Below are positions 1-6,771 of a stretch of 8,311 nt of DNA, one piece after another. The translations under genes were made by a program, and so were the position numbers. Numbering within the stretch: position 1 is the first letter of the stretch; each line of letters starts with the position of its first letter. Under the pieces are notes generated by a model. That model had not been told where the DNA came from. It made no database searches and saw nothing but the letters and a program-made list of their open reading frames with translations. This DNA is from Deltaproteobacteria bacterium (GTDB taxonomy: Bacteria; Myxococcota_A; Polyangia; Polyangiales; Ga0077539): assembly GCA_947494865.1 (NCBI GenBank), contig CANMAT010000135.1:1-8311 (forward strand), written 5' to 3'.

Positions 1-605
1 CCGAGCGACCAGCCTTCGAACATGGTGGTGTAGGCCATGACGCTCACGTGCGCCCACGGGAGCCCGTCGACGGGGGTGCCGAGCGCGCGCTGCCAGGGCC
101 CGCGGCGTCCGCGCGGCGCGTCGAAGAGCACCATGGGGACGACGGCCGCGGTCGGCGCGGCGCCGCGGTCGCGCACACAAGCGATCGTCGCGGCGAGGGC
201 GTCGCGGGCGACGGCGAGCGACGCGCGACGCAGGCGCGGCCCCGACGCGTCGCCGGTGCGTGAGAGCCAGCGCGAGACGACGCCGAAGGGCGGCTCGAGG
301 TCGAAGGCCACCTCGGCGGGCGCGTGGGGCCCGCAGCGGTCGAGCACACGCCGGACGAAGGCATCGAAGCGATCGACGGTCGCCGCGCTCACCCATCTGC
401 CGTCGGCGTCGGACAGCATGGGCCACAGGCCGAGGCGCACCCCGTGGTCACGCGCGGCGGCGACGAGCCCGGGGAGCGCGTCGAGGTCGGAGGGGCGCAC
501 GGCCGCGAGGAGCTCCAGGTTGTACCGCGCCACGAGGCCCATCACCGCGGGGCTCGCGAGGGAGGGGAGGGGGAGCGTCTCGCACCACACGCGACGACGC
601 GCCAC
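1..605 (-). CDS. TIM-barrel-like protein of unknown function (3' part outside window)
   Basis: The frame stays open from the preceding gene's stop to the left edge, giving 201 codons with the C-terminus missing. I chose the GTG at 605-603. It lies 3 nt after the upstream TGA and has GTGAGG (complement of 615-620) 9 nt before it; the first ATG (542-540) would lose the motif WCETLPLPSL near residues 7-16. The protein reads as alternating helices and hydrophobic strands: YNLELL near 28-33, GVRLGLWPML at 55-64, AEVAFDLEPP at 97-106, AAVVPMVLFD at 153-162, and HVSVMAYTTMFEGW at 186-199. Acidic residues at strand ends (D102, E104) and the VMAYT strand resemble TIM-barrel glycosidase-like folds (inference). 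I do not recognise the family and assign no reaction. No signal peptide is visible, so it is probably cytoplasmic. It is translationally coupled to the TPR/PEGA gene. Confidence 0.75.
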   Translation of the reverse strand, partial: MARRRVWCETLPLPSLASPAVMGLVARYNLELLAAVRPSDLDALPGLVAAARDHGVRLGLWPMLSDADGRWVSAATVDRFDAFVRRVLDRCGPHAPAEVAFDLEPPFGVVSRWLSRTGDASGPRLRRASLAVARDALAATIACVRDRGAAPTAAVVPMVLFDAPRGRRGPWQRALGTPVDGLPWAHVSVMAYTTMFEGWSL

Positions 606-608
606 GCG

Positions 609-1832
609 TCAGAACCTCACCCACGCCGAGGCCGCCGCGCCGCCCTCGAGCGGCGCAAGCACGAAGCGCGCGGTCGAGACCCCGGCGCGAAACTCGGTGC
701 GTGTGAAGAGCACCGCCGCGGCGGCGCCGAGGCCGACCGTCGCGACGGCGAGCACGTCAGCGGCGAGCGCCTGCGCGCGCCCGCGGTCGGCGAGGGGCGC
801 GATCTGCGGCGAGCCCGACGGGAGCGCGGCGTAGTCGGCGTGGGTGCCCAGCGCCGCGGCGCCCGTGGCGATCGTCGAGATGAGCAGCGCCCCCGTCGTC
901 GACGCGGCGACCCAGAACCACACGGGGGGCAACGCCCGGCTCTCGGCCGCGAGCGAGAGCGCGAGGCGATGCTGCGTGGCGTCGCGCACCAGGACCTCGC
1001 CGCGCCACGGGCGCACGCCAGGGGCCGACGCGACGAGGTGGTGCCGCCCCGGGCGCACCTCGACGGGGCGCTCGGGCGACGGGGCGACGACGTCGTCGAT
1101 CGCCAGGGTGGCGCCCGCGGGGGCGTTGAGAACCTCGATCGTCGCGGGGGGAGGCGGCGGCGGCGGCGGCGGCGCGCCGCGGCCCGTGTCGAAGATCACC
1201 ACCGTAGGCGGCGGCGTGGCGACGCCCGCCACGGTGAGCGTGAGGCGCACGTCGCGGTGCTCGCCTGAGGCGATGGTGAACTCGGCCGCCGCGCTGTTGC
1301 GGCCCGAGCGCGCGGCCTCGACGCGGTGCGTGCCGGGGCCGATCACGAGCTCGCCGTTCGCGGGCTGCGTATGGCCGTCGAGCGTGAGGGTGGCGTCAGC
1401 GGGCTCGGTGGTGATGCGCACGAAGGCGACGAGGCCTCGGAGCTCGTTGAGGGTTCGCTGCGCGTGCCGCCGCTGGCGCACATCGGTGGCGCCGCGGCTC
1501 GCGAGGAAGCGCTCGATCGCCTCGATGGCGTCGGCGTAGCGGTGCAGCGCCTGGCACGTGGCGGCGATGTTGAAAAGTACCGACGGACGCTGCGAGAGCT
1601 CCCACGCGCGCTGAAACTCGATCAGCGCGCCGTCGTGGTTGCCCTGGTCGAAGAGCGCCACGCCGCGGTTGAAGTGCGTGCGACCGTCGGCGACCTGGGC
1701 AGGCGTAGGCTGCGCGCACGCGGCGCCGGGAGCGAGGGCGACCGCCCCGAGCGTGAGCGAGGCTACGAAGATGTGAAGCAGGCGGCCGTGGCGCATGGTA
1801 GAGCGCGACCGCCGGAGGAGGAGGCCGCGCAC
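609..1832 (-). CDS. TPR/PEGA-domain membrane protein with secretion signal
   Basis: 407 aa from GTG 1832, which lies 8 nt after the kinase stop with AGG 4 nt upstream. An internal ATG at 1796 (residue 13) would leave a cleaner signal peptide but has no evident ribosome site, so the start is uncertain. The N-terminus is Arg-rich, then hydrophobic, then GAACA|QP near residue 40, as for a Sec signal. Residues about 48-115 form TPR-like helices (HFNRGVALFDQGNHDGALIEF, then VLFNIAATCQAL and YADAIEAIERFL). Residues about 137-200 and 231-292 are two PEGA-like beta segments (TTEPADATLTLDG; NAPAGATLAIDD), separated by a nine-proline run. Two hydrophobic segments follow at about 304-328 and 356-376. 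This architecture is common in myxobacteria beside PEGA-bearing kinases; the exact role is unknown. A periplasmic scaffold or sensor that partners the kinase is an inference from operon position. Confidence 0.85.
   Translation of the reverse strand: MRGLLLRRSRSTMRHGRLLHIFVASLTLGAVALAPGAACAQPTPAQVADGRTHFNRGVALFDQGNHDGALIEFQRAWELSQRPSVLFNIAATCQALHRYADAIEAIERFLASRGATDVRQRRHAQRTLNELRGLVAFVRITTEPADATLTLDGHTQPANGELVIGPGTHRVEAARSGRNSAAAEFTIASGEHRDVRLTLTVAGVATPPPTVVIFDTGRGAPPPPPPPPPATIEVLNAPAGATLAIDDVVAPSPERPVEVRPGRHHLVASAPGVRPWRGEVLVRDATQHRLALSLAAESRALPPVWFWVAASTTGALLISTIATGAAALGTHADYAALPSGSPQIAPLADRGRAQALAADVLAVATVGLGAAAAVLFTRTEFRAGVSTARFVLAPLEGGAAASAWVRF
1153..1173. repeat. (GGC)7 trinucleotide repeat encoding a proline run
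   Basis: Seven perfect GGC units on the + strand. Read on the minus strand they supply most of a nine-proline linker (six CCG, then CCT CCC CCC) between the two PEGA-like segments of the TPR/PEGA protein. Gain or loss of units would keep the frame, so linker length could vary between strains. Confidence 0.85.
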
Positions 1833-1840
1833 ACTACCTG

Positions 1841-3370
1841 TCAGAACTCACGGTTGATGTCGAGACCGTGTCTGCGCCGGCCCCCTTGCGCGGGGCGCTC
1901 GTCACGCCCGCGAGCGCGTCCGCGAGGGTCGTTGGGGGCCTCGACGCCCACCGCGGGAGGCATGTCGATCATGAGCACCTGATCGGCGTCGGCGTGCACC
2001 GTGAGCGAGCGGCGCGCCCCCTCGTGCGTGATCACCAGCGCATGCTCGCGCTCGTCGCGGGCGATGCGCACCTCGTTCGTGCGCATCGGGGTGCCGTCGA
2101 GGGTGACGGTGGCCCCCACGGGCGTGCCGCGCAGCACGATGCGAACCTGCGCGGGCGGCGGCGGCGATGCGGGCGCGTCGGTCGCGGCCGCCGCGGGCCG
2201 TCCGACGGGTGACGCCTGCGCAGACGGCCGCTGCGGCGGCGATGCGCCCTTGACGAGCGCGAGGGCGGTGGCGGCGGCGATGGCGCCCGCGAGCGCTACG
2301 ACCAGCGCGGGGCTCTTCCACAGGGGCGGAGGGATGATGGTGGGCGGGGGCGTCTCGTCGGGGTGATCGGCGAGGGTGCGCGCGGCGCGGGGCGACGGTG
2401 GCGACGTGCCGCGCGCGTTCGGGAGCGCGCGCATCGAGCTGGTGAAGGCGTCGGCGGGGACGATCGATGACGACGCGGGGAGGGCGGGCGTCACCTCGAT
2501 GTGCGCGGCGCCGAAGGGGCGGAGAGCGTCGAGGAACTCCTGCGCGGTCTGGAAGCGGTCGCCGCGGGCGCGGGAGACGGCCCGGAGGGCGACGGCGTCG
2601 ACCTCGGGTGGGAGGGTGTCGACGAGCTCGCTCGGCGGCGTGGCAGGCTCGCTGCCAGTGACGACGTGGAGCATGAGTTCGCCGCGGTTGACGCCCTCGT
2701 AGGGGAGGTACCCCGTGAGCATCTCGTAGAACAGCACGCCGACGGCGAAGAGGTCGGCGCGGTGGTCGATGTCGCGCTCGCTGAGCCACTGCTCGGGCGA
2801 CATGTAGCTCGGCGTGCCGAGCATCGCGCCCTCTTCGGTGGTCACCAGGCTGTCGCCCTGCTGCTGAAACTTCGAGATGCCGAAGTCGAGGATCTTCACG
2901 GAAGAGCGCGTGCCCTGCTCGGTGAGAAAGATGTTCTCGGGTTTGAGGTCGCGGTGCACGATGCCCGCCGCGTGGGCCGAGGCGAGCGCCGAGAGCACGC
3001 GGCCGACGATCTCGCACGCGCGCGGCAGGTCGAAGAGGTCGTGGTTGACCATGAGCTCATCGAGCGTGACGCCGCGCAGGAGCTCCATCACGAGGAAGGG
3101 CTGGCCGTCGTGCGTGCCGAAGTCGGTCACGTCGACGATGTTCTCGTGGCCGATGGCCGCAGCGGCGCGCGCCTCGCGCGTAAAGCGCACCACGGCGTCG
3201 TGCTGCACACAGTACTTGGGGTGCAGCACCTTCACCGCGACGCGACGGCCGATGATGGTGTGCTCCGCCTCGTACACCGTGCCCATGCCGCCCTCACCGA
3301 GCTGGCCCATGACGCGGTAGCGCCCTGCGAGCTCAGTCCCTGGTTCGAGCGTTGTGGTGGACGGGAGCAT
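1841..3370 (-). CDS. Hanks-type Ser/Thr protein kinase, membrane-anchored, with PEGA-like C-terminal domain
   Basis: 509 aa from ATG 3370-3368, with AAGG about 10 nt upstream. The kinase domain spans about residues 17-287 and all key residues are visible: glycine loop GEGGMG (25-30), VAVK with K47, helix-C E66, catalytic HRDLKPEN (139-146, D141), DFG (162-164), GTPSYMSPEQ (185-194) as the APE-equivalent, and DLFAVGVLFYEMLTG (206-220). It should be an active RD-type kinase phosphorylating Ser/Thr, with activation-loop candidates S174, T177 and T178. A Pro/Ser/Ala-rich juxtamembrane region follows, then one membrane helix (about 353-374), a second Pro/Ala linker, and a PEGA-like beta domain (about 407-470, GTPVGATVTLDG). 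The end is basic. The topology implies a cytoplasmic kinase with an external PEGA domain. It is the first gene of a tight operon with the TPR/PEGA gene. Substrates are unknown; the nearby FHA regulator is a candidate partner. Confidence 0.95.
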   Translation of the reverse strand: MLPSTTTLEPGTELAGRYRVMGQLGEGGMGTVYEAEHTIIGRRVAVKVLHPKYCVQHDAVVRFTREARAAAAIGHENIVDVTDFGTHDGQPFLVMELLRGVTLDELMVNHDLFDLPRACEIVGRVLSALASAHAAGIVHRDLKPENIFLTEQGTRSSVKILDFGISKFQQQGDSLVTTEEGAMLGTPSYMSPEQWLSERDIDHRADLFAVGVLFYEMLTGYLPYEGVNRGELMLHVVTGSEPATPPSELVDTLPPEVDAVALRAVSRARGDRFQTAQEFLDALRPFGAAHIEVTPALPASSSIVPADAFTSSMRALPNARGTSPPSPRAARTLADHPDETPPPTIIPPPLWKSPALVVALAGAIAAATALALVKGASPPQRPSAQASPVGRPAAAATDAPASPPPPAQVRIVLRGTPVGATVTLDGTPMRTNEVRIARDEREHALVITHEGARRSLTVHADADQVLMIDMPPAVGVEAPNDPRGRARGRDERPAQGGRRRHGLDINREF

Positions 3371-3453
3371 TGGACGAGCGCCTTAGCGTGCCTCGGTTCG
3401 ACCTCGCAATGGTGGGGCCCAACGACCCCGCACGATGCGAAGAGAATACCCTC

Positions 3454-3471
3454 CCCGCGACCCGGCGCGGG
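3454..3471 (-). terminator. Candidate GC hairpin after the Cys-rich lipoprotein gene
   Basis: A 6-bp perfect stem (CCCGCG / CGCGGG) with a 6-nt loop begins 3 nt after the TGA of the Cys-rich lipoprotein gene. The downstream minus-strand sequence (TATTCTCTTC after a short G-run) is only moderately T-rich, so it is not a textbook intrinsic terminator. It could be a weak terminator, an mRNA 3'-end stabiliser, or chance in GC-rich DNA. The rest of the 103-nt gap to the kinase start holds no recognised motif apart from that TATTCT, which is -10-like but has no matching -35. Confidence 0.35.
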
Positions 3472-3473
3472 AA

Positions 3474-3797
3474 TCAACAACCATCTTCGCACGACCCCCG
3501 GCAGCAGACGCGCCCCGAGCGGCAGTCGCTGCTCGCGCAGCACTCCCGACAGGAGCCGTTGCAGCATACGTCGGAGCCTCTGCAAGCGGGGGTGCACACC
3601 CGATCTGCGGGAGGCGCGTCGGCTCCCTGATCGCGAGGCGTATCGGCCGGGGCGACGCGGTCGGTGGTGACAACAGCGTCCGCCGTCGGGGCGTCGAGGG
3701 GCTGTGTGTCCGTGCGATCCCAGTCGAGGGTCGCCGAGCAGCTGCAGGCGAGCGCGACGAGGACGGCGCGGGGAGGGGGGGTGGCGTGCCTACGCAT
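3474..3797 (-). CDS. Small Cys-rich secreted lipoprotein with tandem CC modules
   Basis: 107 aa from ATG 3797, whose first 8 nt overlap the end of the upstream regulator gene, suggesting translational coupling. The N-terminus (MRRHATPPPRAVLVALAC) is basic then hydrophobic and ends in a lipobox-like ALAC with C18 as probable lipidation site. The box is imperfect (Leu at -2 rather than -3), so simple secretion is possible. Residues about 22-66 are an Asp/Ala/Pro/Thr-rich tether. Residues 68-107 hold 12 cysteines in two related modules: C68-x3-C72-x5-CC-x3-C, then C87-x4-C92-x5-CC-x3-C, with CNGSC and CRGSC in equivalent places. This suggests a disulfide-stabilised mini-domain at the cell surface. 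Many myxobacterial lipoproteins carry such Cys-rich repeats, but I know no assigned function for this one. A metal-binding role is the alternative. Confidence 0.8.
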   Translation of the reverse strand: MRRHATPPPRAVLVALACSCSATLDWDRTDTQPLDAPTADAVVTTDRVAPADTPRDQGADAPPADRVCTPACRGSDVCCNGSCRECCASSDCRSGRVCCRGSCEDGC

Positions 3798-5124
3798 TGC
3801 GCTGTCCGTTGGGGAGCGGCTTGAGGCCGTACCGCTCCATCTTGTAGATCAGGGCGCGGCGCGAGATGCCGAGAACCCGCGCGGCGCGCGACTGGTTCCA
3901 CCCCGTGCTCTCGAGGGCGTTGATGATCACCTTGCGCTCGGTCTCGTCGACGCGCTCGCGCAGCGCCGACACCTGCGAGTCGCCGCCCGTAGGCTCGCCG
4001 CGCACCGCGGGCGGCAGGTGCTCTACCTTGAGCACGCCGTCTCGCGCGAGCGCCAGCGCGCCTTGGACCGCGTTGCGCAGCTCCCGGATGTTGCCGGGCC
4101 ATCGGTGCGCCGACAGCACCGCCGCCACACCCGTGCCGAGCGCGACGCGTCCCCCTTGCTCGTCGAGGCACTGCTGCACGAAGGCCTGAATGTCTTTGGG
4201 CCGTGCGCGCAGCGGCGGCACATCGACGGTGACGCCGTTGAGTCGGAAGTACAGGTCTTCGCGGAAGCGCCCCGCCGAGACCTCCTTCGCGAGGTCGCAG
4301 TGCGTAGACGCCACCAGTCGCACGTTGACCGAGATGGGGCCCGTGGCGCCTACGCGCATGAGCGCGTGCTCTTGCAACACGCGGAGGAGCCGCGCCTGGC
4401 TCGTGGCGGACAGCTCGCTCACTGCGTCGAGCATGAGGGTGCCGCCGTCGGCGGCTTCGAACACACCCGCCGAGTGGTCTCCATCAGATCCGCGCTCGAG
4501 GCCGAAGAGCTCGCCCTCGGCGAGCGAGTCGGGCAGCGTCGCGCAGTTGACCGAGATGAACGGCGCCGCGGCCCGCGGGCTCTTCTGGTGAATGATGCGG
4601 GCGAGCACCCCCTTGCCGCTCCCCGTCTCGCCTTGAATCAGCACCGGGAGCTCGCTGGGCCCCAGTCGGTCGGCCAGCGCGAAGAGCGCCACCGACGCGG
4701 GGTCGACGGCGATCACCGGCGCCGCGGGGCGCACGTCGCTCACGGTCACCGCGCGGGGGGCGCGCGCCGCGAGCTCGGGCAGCAGCACGGTCACCGAGGT
4801 GCTGCCGACACGAAACATCGTGCCCGGCGCGATGGGGACCAGCCCCTGCACGCGCCGCTCGCCCACCCAGGTGCCGTTCGAACTGTCGAGGTCTTGCAGC
4901 GAGGCGGCGCGCCCGTCGTAGCGAACCACCGCGTGCTCGCGCGACACGCGCTGGTCATCGAGCGACAGTTCGAGGCTGTCGGCGCGGCCGATGCGAATGG
5001 CCATGCCTGGCACGACGAGCACCGTGCGAGGGGCCTTGCCGGCCTCTTCGACGAGGAGCCTCGCGGCCCTCCGCGACGGGTCGACATCGCGATCAAACGT
5101 GGACGTGTCGGTGTGTTCGGTCAT
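3790..5124 (-). CDS. FHA domain-AAA+ (NtrC-like)-Fis HTH regulator with degenerate sigma-54 motifs
   Basis: 444 aa from ATG 5124-5122, with GGAAA about 7 nt upstream. The frame is open further back (ATG 5280 and 5184), but those extra residues look non-conserved, so the shorter start is preferred. The FHA domain (about residues 35-115) has GR at 46-47, SREH at 61-64 and SSNGT at 81-85, which are the phosphothreonine-binding signature positions. The AAA+ domain has Walker A GETGSGKG (165-172), ELFG (205-208), the FREDLYFRL arginine-finger region (287-295) and WPGNIREL (342-349). The C-terminal Fis-type HTH contains NQSRAARVLGISRRALIYK (410-428). Two key elements are missing. GAFTGA is replaced by GSDGDHSAG (212-220), with the loop about three residues short. 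Walker B reads LMLDAVSEL, with Ala234 in place of the catalytic Glu. It therefore probably binds DNA and ATP but cannot remodel sigma-54 polymerase in the usual way. The FHA input implies control by a Ser/Thr kinase, possibly the one encoded downstream. Confidence 0.93.
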   Translation of the reverse strand: MTEHTDTSTFDRDVDPSRRAARLLVEEAGKAPRTVLVVPGMAIRIGRADSLELSLDDQRVSREHAVVRYDGRAASLQDLDSSNGTWVGERRVQGLVPIAPGTMFRVGSTSVTVLLPELAARAPRAVTVSDVRPAAPVIAVDPASVALFALADRLGPSELPVLIQGETGSGKGVLARIIHQKSPRAAAPFISVNCATLPDSLAEGELFGLERGSDGDHSAGVFEAADGGTLMLDAVSELSATSQARLLRVLQEHALMRVGATGPISVNVRLVASTHCDLAKEVSAGRFREDLYFRLNGVTVDVPPLRARPKDIQAFVQQCLDEQGGRVALGTGVAAVLSAHRWPGNIRELRNAVQGALALARDGVLKVEHLPPAVRGEPTGGDSQVSALRERVDETERKVIINALESTGWNQSRAARVLGISRRALIYKMERYGLKPLPNGQRNA

Positions 5125-5245
5125 CGACGGGTTTCCGATCCTATCATCGAACAGGGGGTGGGACGCGTGCGCCACGCTACCCATGAATGTCCAGTACACC
5201 CCCGACCCTTCGACACCATCCGACGCCTCTGCGATCACCGCGCAG

Positions 5246-5449
5246 TCACATGCACCGACCCGCGCAGGATCCGCGCGCACGCTGACACCGGGTGAGGCAC
5301 GCGGCGGCTTGCGCGCGGGCCGCGACGCCCAGCGCCCTCCCGCGCTGCGCGCCGGAGGCGCCTCGCGGCGGCGGGCTCACCTGCACCGCGACCCCGGCCA
5401 CGAAGACCATCGAGAGCGCCGAGACCATCGCGAAAGACCTTGGATTCAT
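5246..5449 (-). CDS. Small secreted protein with C-x3-C-x6-C-x3-C tail
   Basis: 67 aa from ATG 5449. The N-terminus MNPRSFAMVSALSMVFVAGV is a plausible signal peptide or single membrane segment, followed by a Pro/Gly/Arg-rich stretch and a C-terminus with CLTRC and CAGRC, spaced C-x3-C-x6-C-x3-C. The same frame opens earlier at ATG 5554, giving 102 aa. That ATG sits 7 nt after the VWA gene stop behind GGAGAAA, a much better ribosome site, but it would put a 35-residue Arg-rich stretch ahead of the hydrophobic segment. Either start keeps the Cys tail. Codon use shows the G/C third-position bias of its neighbours. I do not recognise a family. Paired-Cys helical hairpins are seen in small secreted proteins, so a disulfide hairpin is a guess. 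It lies between the VWA gene and the FHA regulator, 121 nt before the latter; that gap holds no motif I can support. Confidence 0.55.
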   Translation of the reverse strand: MNPRSFAMVSALSMVFVAGVAVQVSPPPRGASGAQRGRALGVAARAQAAACLTRCQRARGSCAGRCM

Positions 5450-5554
5450 CGCCTGCCCACCCGTTGGGAGCGTTTTGCGCGGCGACCCCGCGCGGTGCCA
5501 TCGACGAACCGCACATCGGCGCCTCGGCGGCCGTCCTTGAGCGCCGCAGAGCAT

Positions 5555-5561
5555 TTTCTCC
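5555..5561 (-). promoter_or_regulatory. Shine-Dalgarno-like GGAGAAA before ATG 5554
   Basis: On the minus strand the VWA gene stop (TGA 5564-5562) runs straight into GGAGAAA and then ATG at 5554. The spacing from GGAG to ATG is short (3 nt). It argues that translation can re-initiate here and that the small Cys-tail protein may be made as a 102-aa form, or that a short leader is translated before the start at 5449. Confidence 0.45.
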
Positions 5562-6668
5562 TCAGCGGCCGCACGCGACGGTGGCCTCGAGCGCGCGCGA
5601 CGCCGCGACGGAGCGCTCGCACGCGGGCCCGAAGAGGGTGATCTCGCCGTACGGGCGGTCGGTCCAGTCCCACCCGTCGCGCCGCGCGGCGTCGCGGGGC
5701 ACGAGGACGCCCCCGGCCCGCACCGCGATGCGCTCGGGGTCGTCGGGCCGCGACGGGGTCACGTACGCGCAGCGCCCCACCGTTCGCTGGATCTCTTCGA
5801 AGGCCGCCCCGAGCTGCGCGCCCTCGCGCACGCTGTAGTAGCTCCGCGGTCCCGGGAGCGCCCTTCCCCCGGCGACGGCCATGCGGTCGAGCACGGCGAC
5901 GTAGCGGTCGTCGATGTCGCCATCGATGCCGATGACGTAGGTGCCGACGCCCTGCGCGGCGGCGCGCTCGATGGCCTCGACGGCGCCGTCGTCGTCGATG
6001 CAGTTGCGCGCGCCGAGGCCCGGCACGTTGCAACCCGACGACACCGGGCACGCGCAGGTGGCGGGGTCGAGCGCCGCGTTGCAGTTGGGCGCGCCGTCGG
6101 TGGCGAGAACGAGGTACTGCGCGAGGCCGCGCGATGCGCGGGCGACTACGTAGCGGGCGGCGCGCGCAAGGGCCGCCGCGGTGGGCGTCGCACCGCCGGG
6201 CGCGTAGAGGCCCACGGCGTCGAGGAGCTCCGAGGCGTTGTCGCGGGCGAACGTTACGTCGAGGCCGTCGCCCGGCAGCTGGTCGCACGCCTGCAGCGCC
6301 GACAGCGCGCCCGACGCCGGGACGCGCGGAAAGATCAGCGCGCCCGTCTGCATCGCCGTCTCGAAGCGCGGGAGCGTGGCGCCGAGGGCGGAGCGCATCA
6401 CGTTCCAGCGCGTGCGGCGGTCAGAGCCCGAGAGCGGGAGGCTCATCGAGCCCGAGCGGTCGATCACGAAGACCATGCGCGCCTCGCGGCGCACCAGCCC
6501 GAAGCGCCCCGCCACGCAGGCGTCGAAGCGCACGAAGACGTCGTCGGACGCGTCGGTGGGCGTCGCTGCGTCGGGCGCCGCGAGGCCAGTCTTCGCGCCG
6601 CACCCGGCGCAGAGCGCCGCCGCGAGCGCGGTCGAACGAACGAGGGGGCGTAGGGGGCGTGATTTCAT
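5562..6668 (-). CDS. VWA-domain lipoprotein
   Basis: 368 aa from ATG 6668. The frame extends to ATG 6770, but starting at 6668 gives a clean lipoprotein signal (MKSRPLRPLVRSTALAAALCAGC|GAKTG, C23 lipidated) and the extra upstream residues look non-coding. No clear ribosome site precedes it. After a short Asp/Thr/Ala-rich tether, the VWA domain runs from about 64 to 300. The MIDAS metal site is intact: DRSGS at 70-74, the Thr of GGATPT at 158-163, and ATDGAPNC with D191. The region around 195-225 is Cys-rich (CNAALDPATCAC, SGCNV, RNC), suggesting disulfide-held loops. The C-terminal part (about 300-368) is a small beta-rich segment with C300, C350 and C366. Such proteins bind ligands through a divalent metal at the cell surface; the ligand is unknown. 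It diverges from another VWA-type lipoprotein gene across a shared regulatory region. Confidence 0.92.
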   Translation of the reverse strand: MKSRPLRPLVRSTALAAALCAGCGAKTGLAAPDAATPTDASDDVFVRFDACVAGRFGLVRREARMVFVIDRSGSMSLPLSGSDRRTRWNVMRSALGATLPRFETAMQTGALIFPRVPASGALSALQACDQLPGDGLDVTFARDNASELLDAVGLYAPGGATPTAAALARAARYVVARASRGLAQYLVLATDGAPNCNAALDPATCACPVSSGCNVPGLGARNCIDDDGAVEAIERAAAQGVGTYVIGIDGDIDDRYVAVLDRMAVAGGRALPGPRSYYSVREGAQLGAAFEEIQRTVGRCAYVTPSRPDDPERIAVRAGGVLVPRDAARRDGWDWTDRPYGEITLFGPACERSVAASRALEATVACGR

Positions 6669-6747
6669 CGCGGAGCGAGCGAGCTCGCCCAGTGTCGCCC
6701 GCGAGGCGCACCGGGCGCAAACCTTCGGCCCGCCGCGCGGCGTCCCC

Positions 6748-6771
6748 AATGCGCGGGGCGTCACGCGCATT
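6748..6771. promoter_or_regulatory. Perfect palindrome in divergent intergenic region (candidate operator)
   Basis: AATGCGCG at 6748-6755 and CGCGCATT at 6764-6771 are perfect inverted repeats, 8 bp each with an 8-nt spacer (16 bp centre to centre). It lies about 80 nt upstream of the VWA lipoprotein start and about 107 nt upstream of the divergent FecR/VIT/VWA start. On the minus strand TGTAAT (complement of 6769-6774) resembles a -10 box and overlaps the right arm, so a bound dimer could block that promoter. No convincing -35 is seen. The A/T ends stand out from the GC background, which makes pure chance less likely but not excluded. Confidence 0.45.

Noticed and set aside
324..1268. 314-aa plus-strand open frame
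   Set aside because: It is antisense to the TPR/PEGA gene and the start of the left-edge gene, and ends in Arg runs produced by the GGC repeat. No domain is seen.
2501..3670. 389-aa plus-strand open frame
   Set aside because: It is antisense to the kinase catalytic domain and crosses into the next gene. Its composition (runs of Val, Glu, His, Arg) is that of a reverse-complement shadow.
5125..5245. TGGACA as a -35 box for the FHA regulator
   Set aside because: No -10-like hexamer lies at 16-18 nt downstream, and no sigma-54 GG-N10-GC element with the right flanks was found in this gap.
5125..5280. N-terminal extension of the FHA regulator to ATG 5280
   Set aside because: The extra 52 residues show no domain and would overlap the end of the small Cys-tail gene. 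ATG 5124 has a modest ribosome site and directly precedes the FHA domain.
3664..5295. 543-aa plus-strand open frame
   Set aside because: It lies antisense to the FHA regulator, is rich in Arg, His, Ala and Gly, and has no recognisable domain. Long antisense frames are common in very GC-rich DNA.
6669..6770. Upstream extension of the VWA lipoprotein to ATG 6770
   Set aside because: It would bury the lipoprotein signal behind 34 residues and run across the palindrome, so ATG 6668 is preferred.
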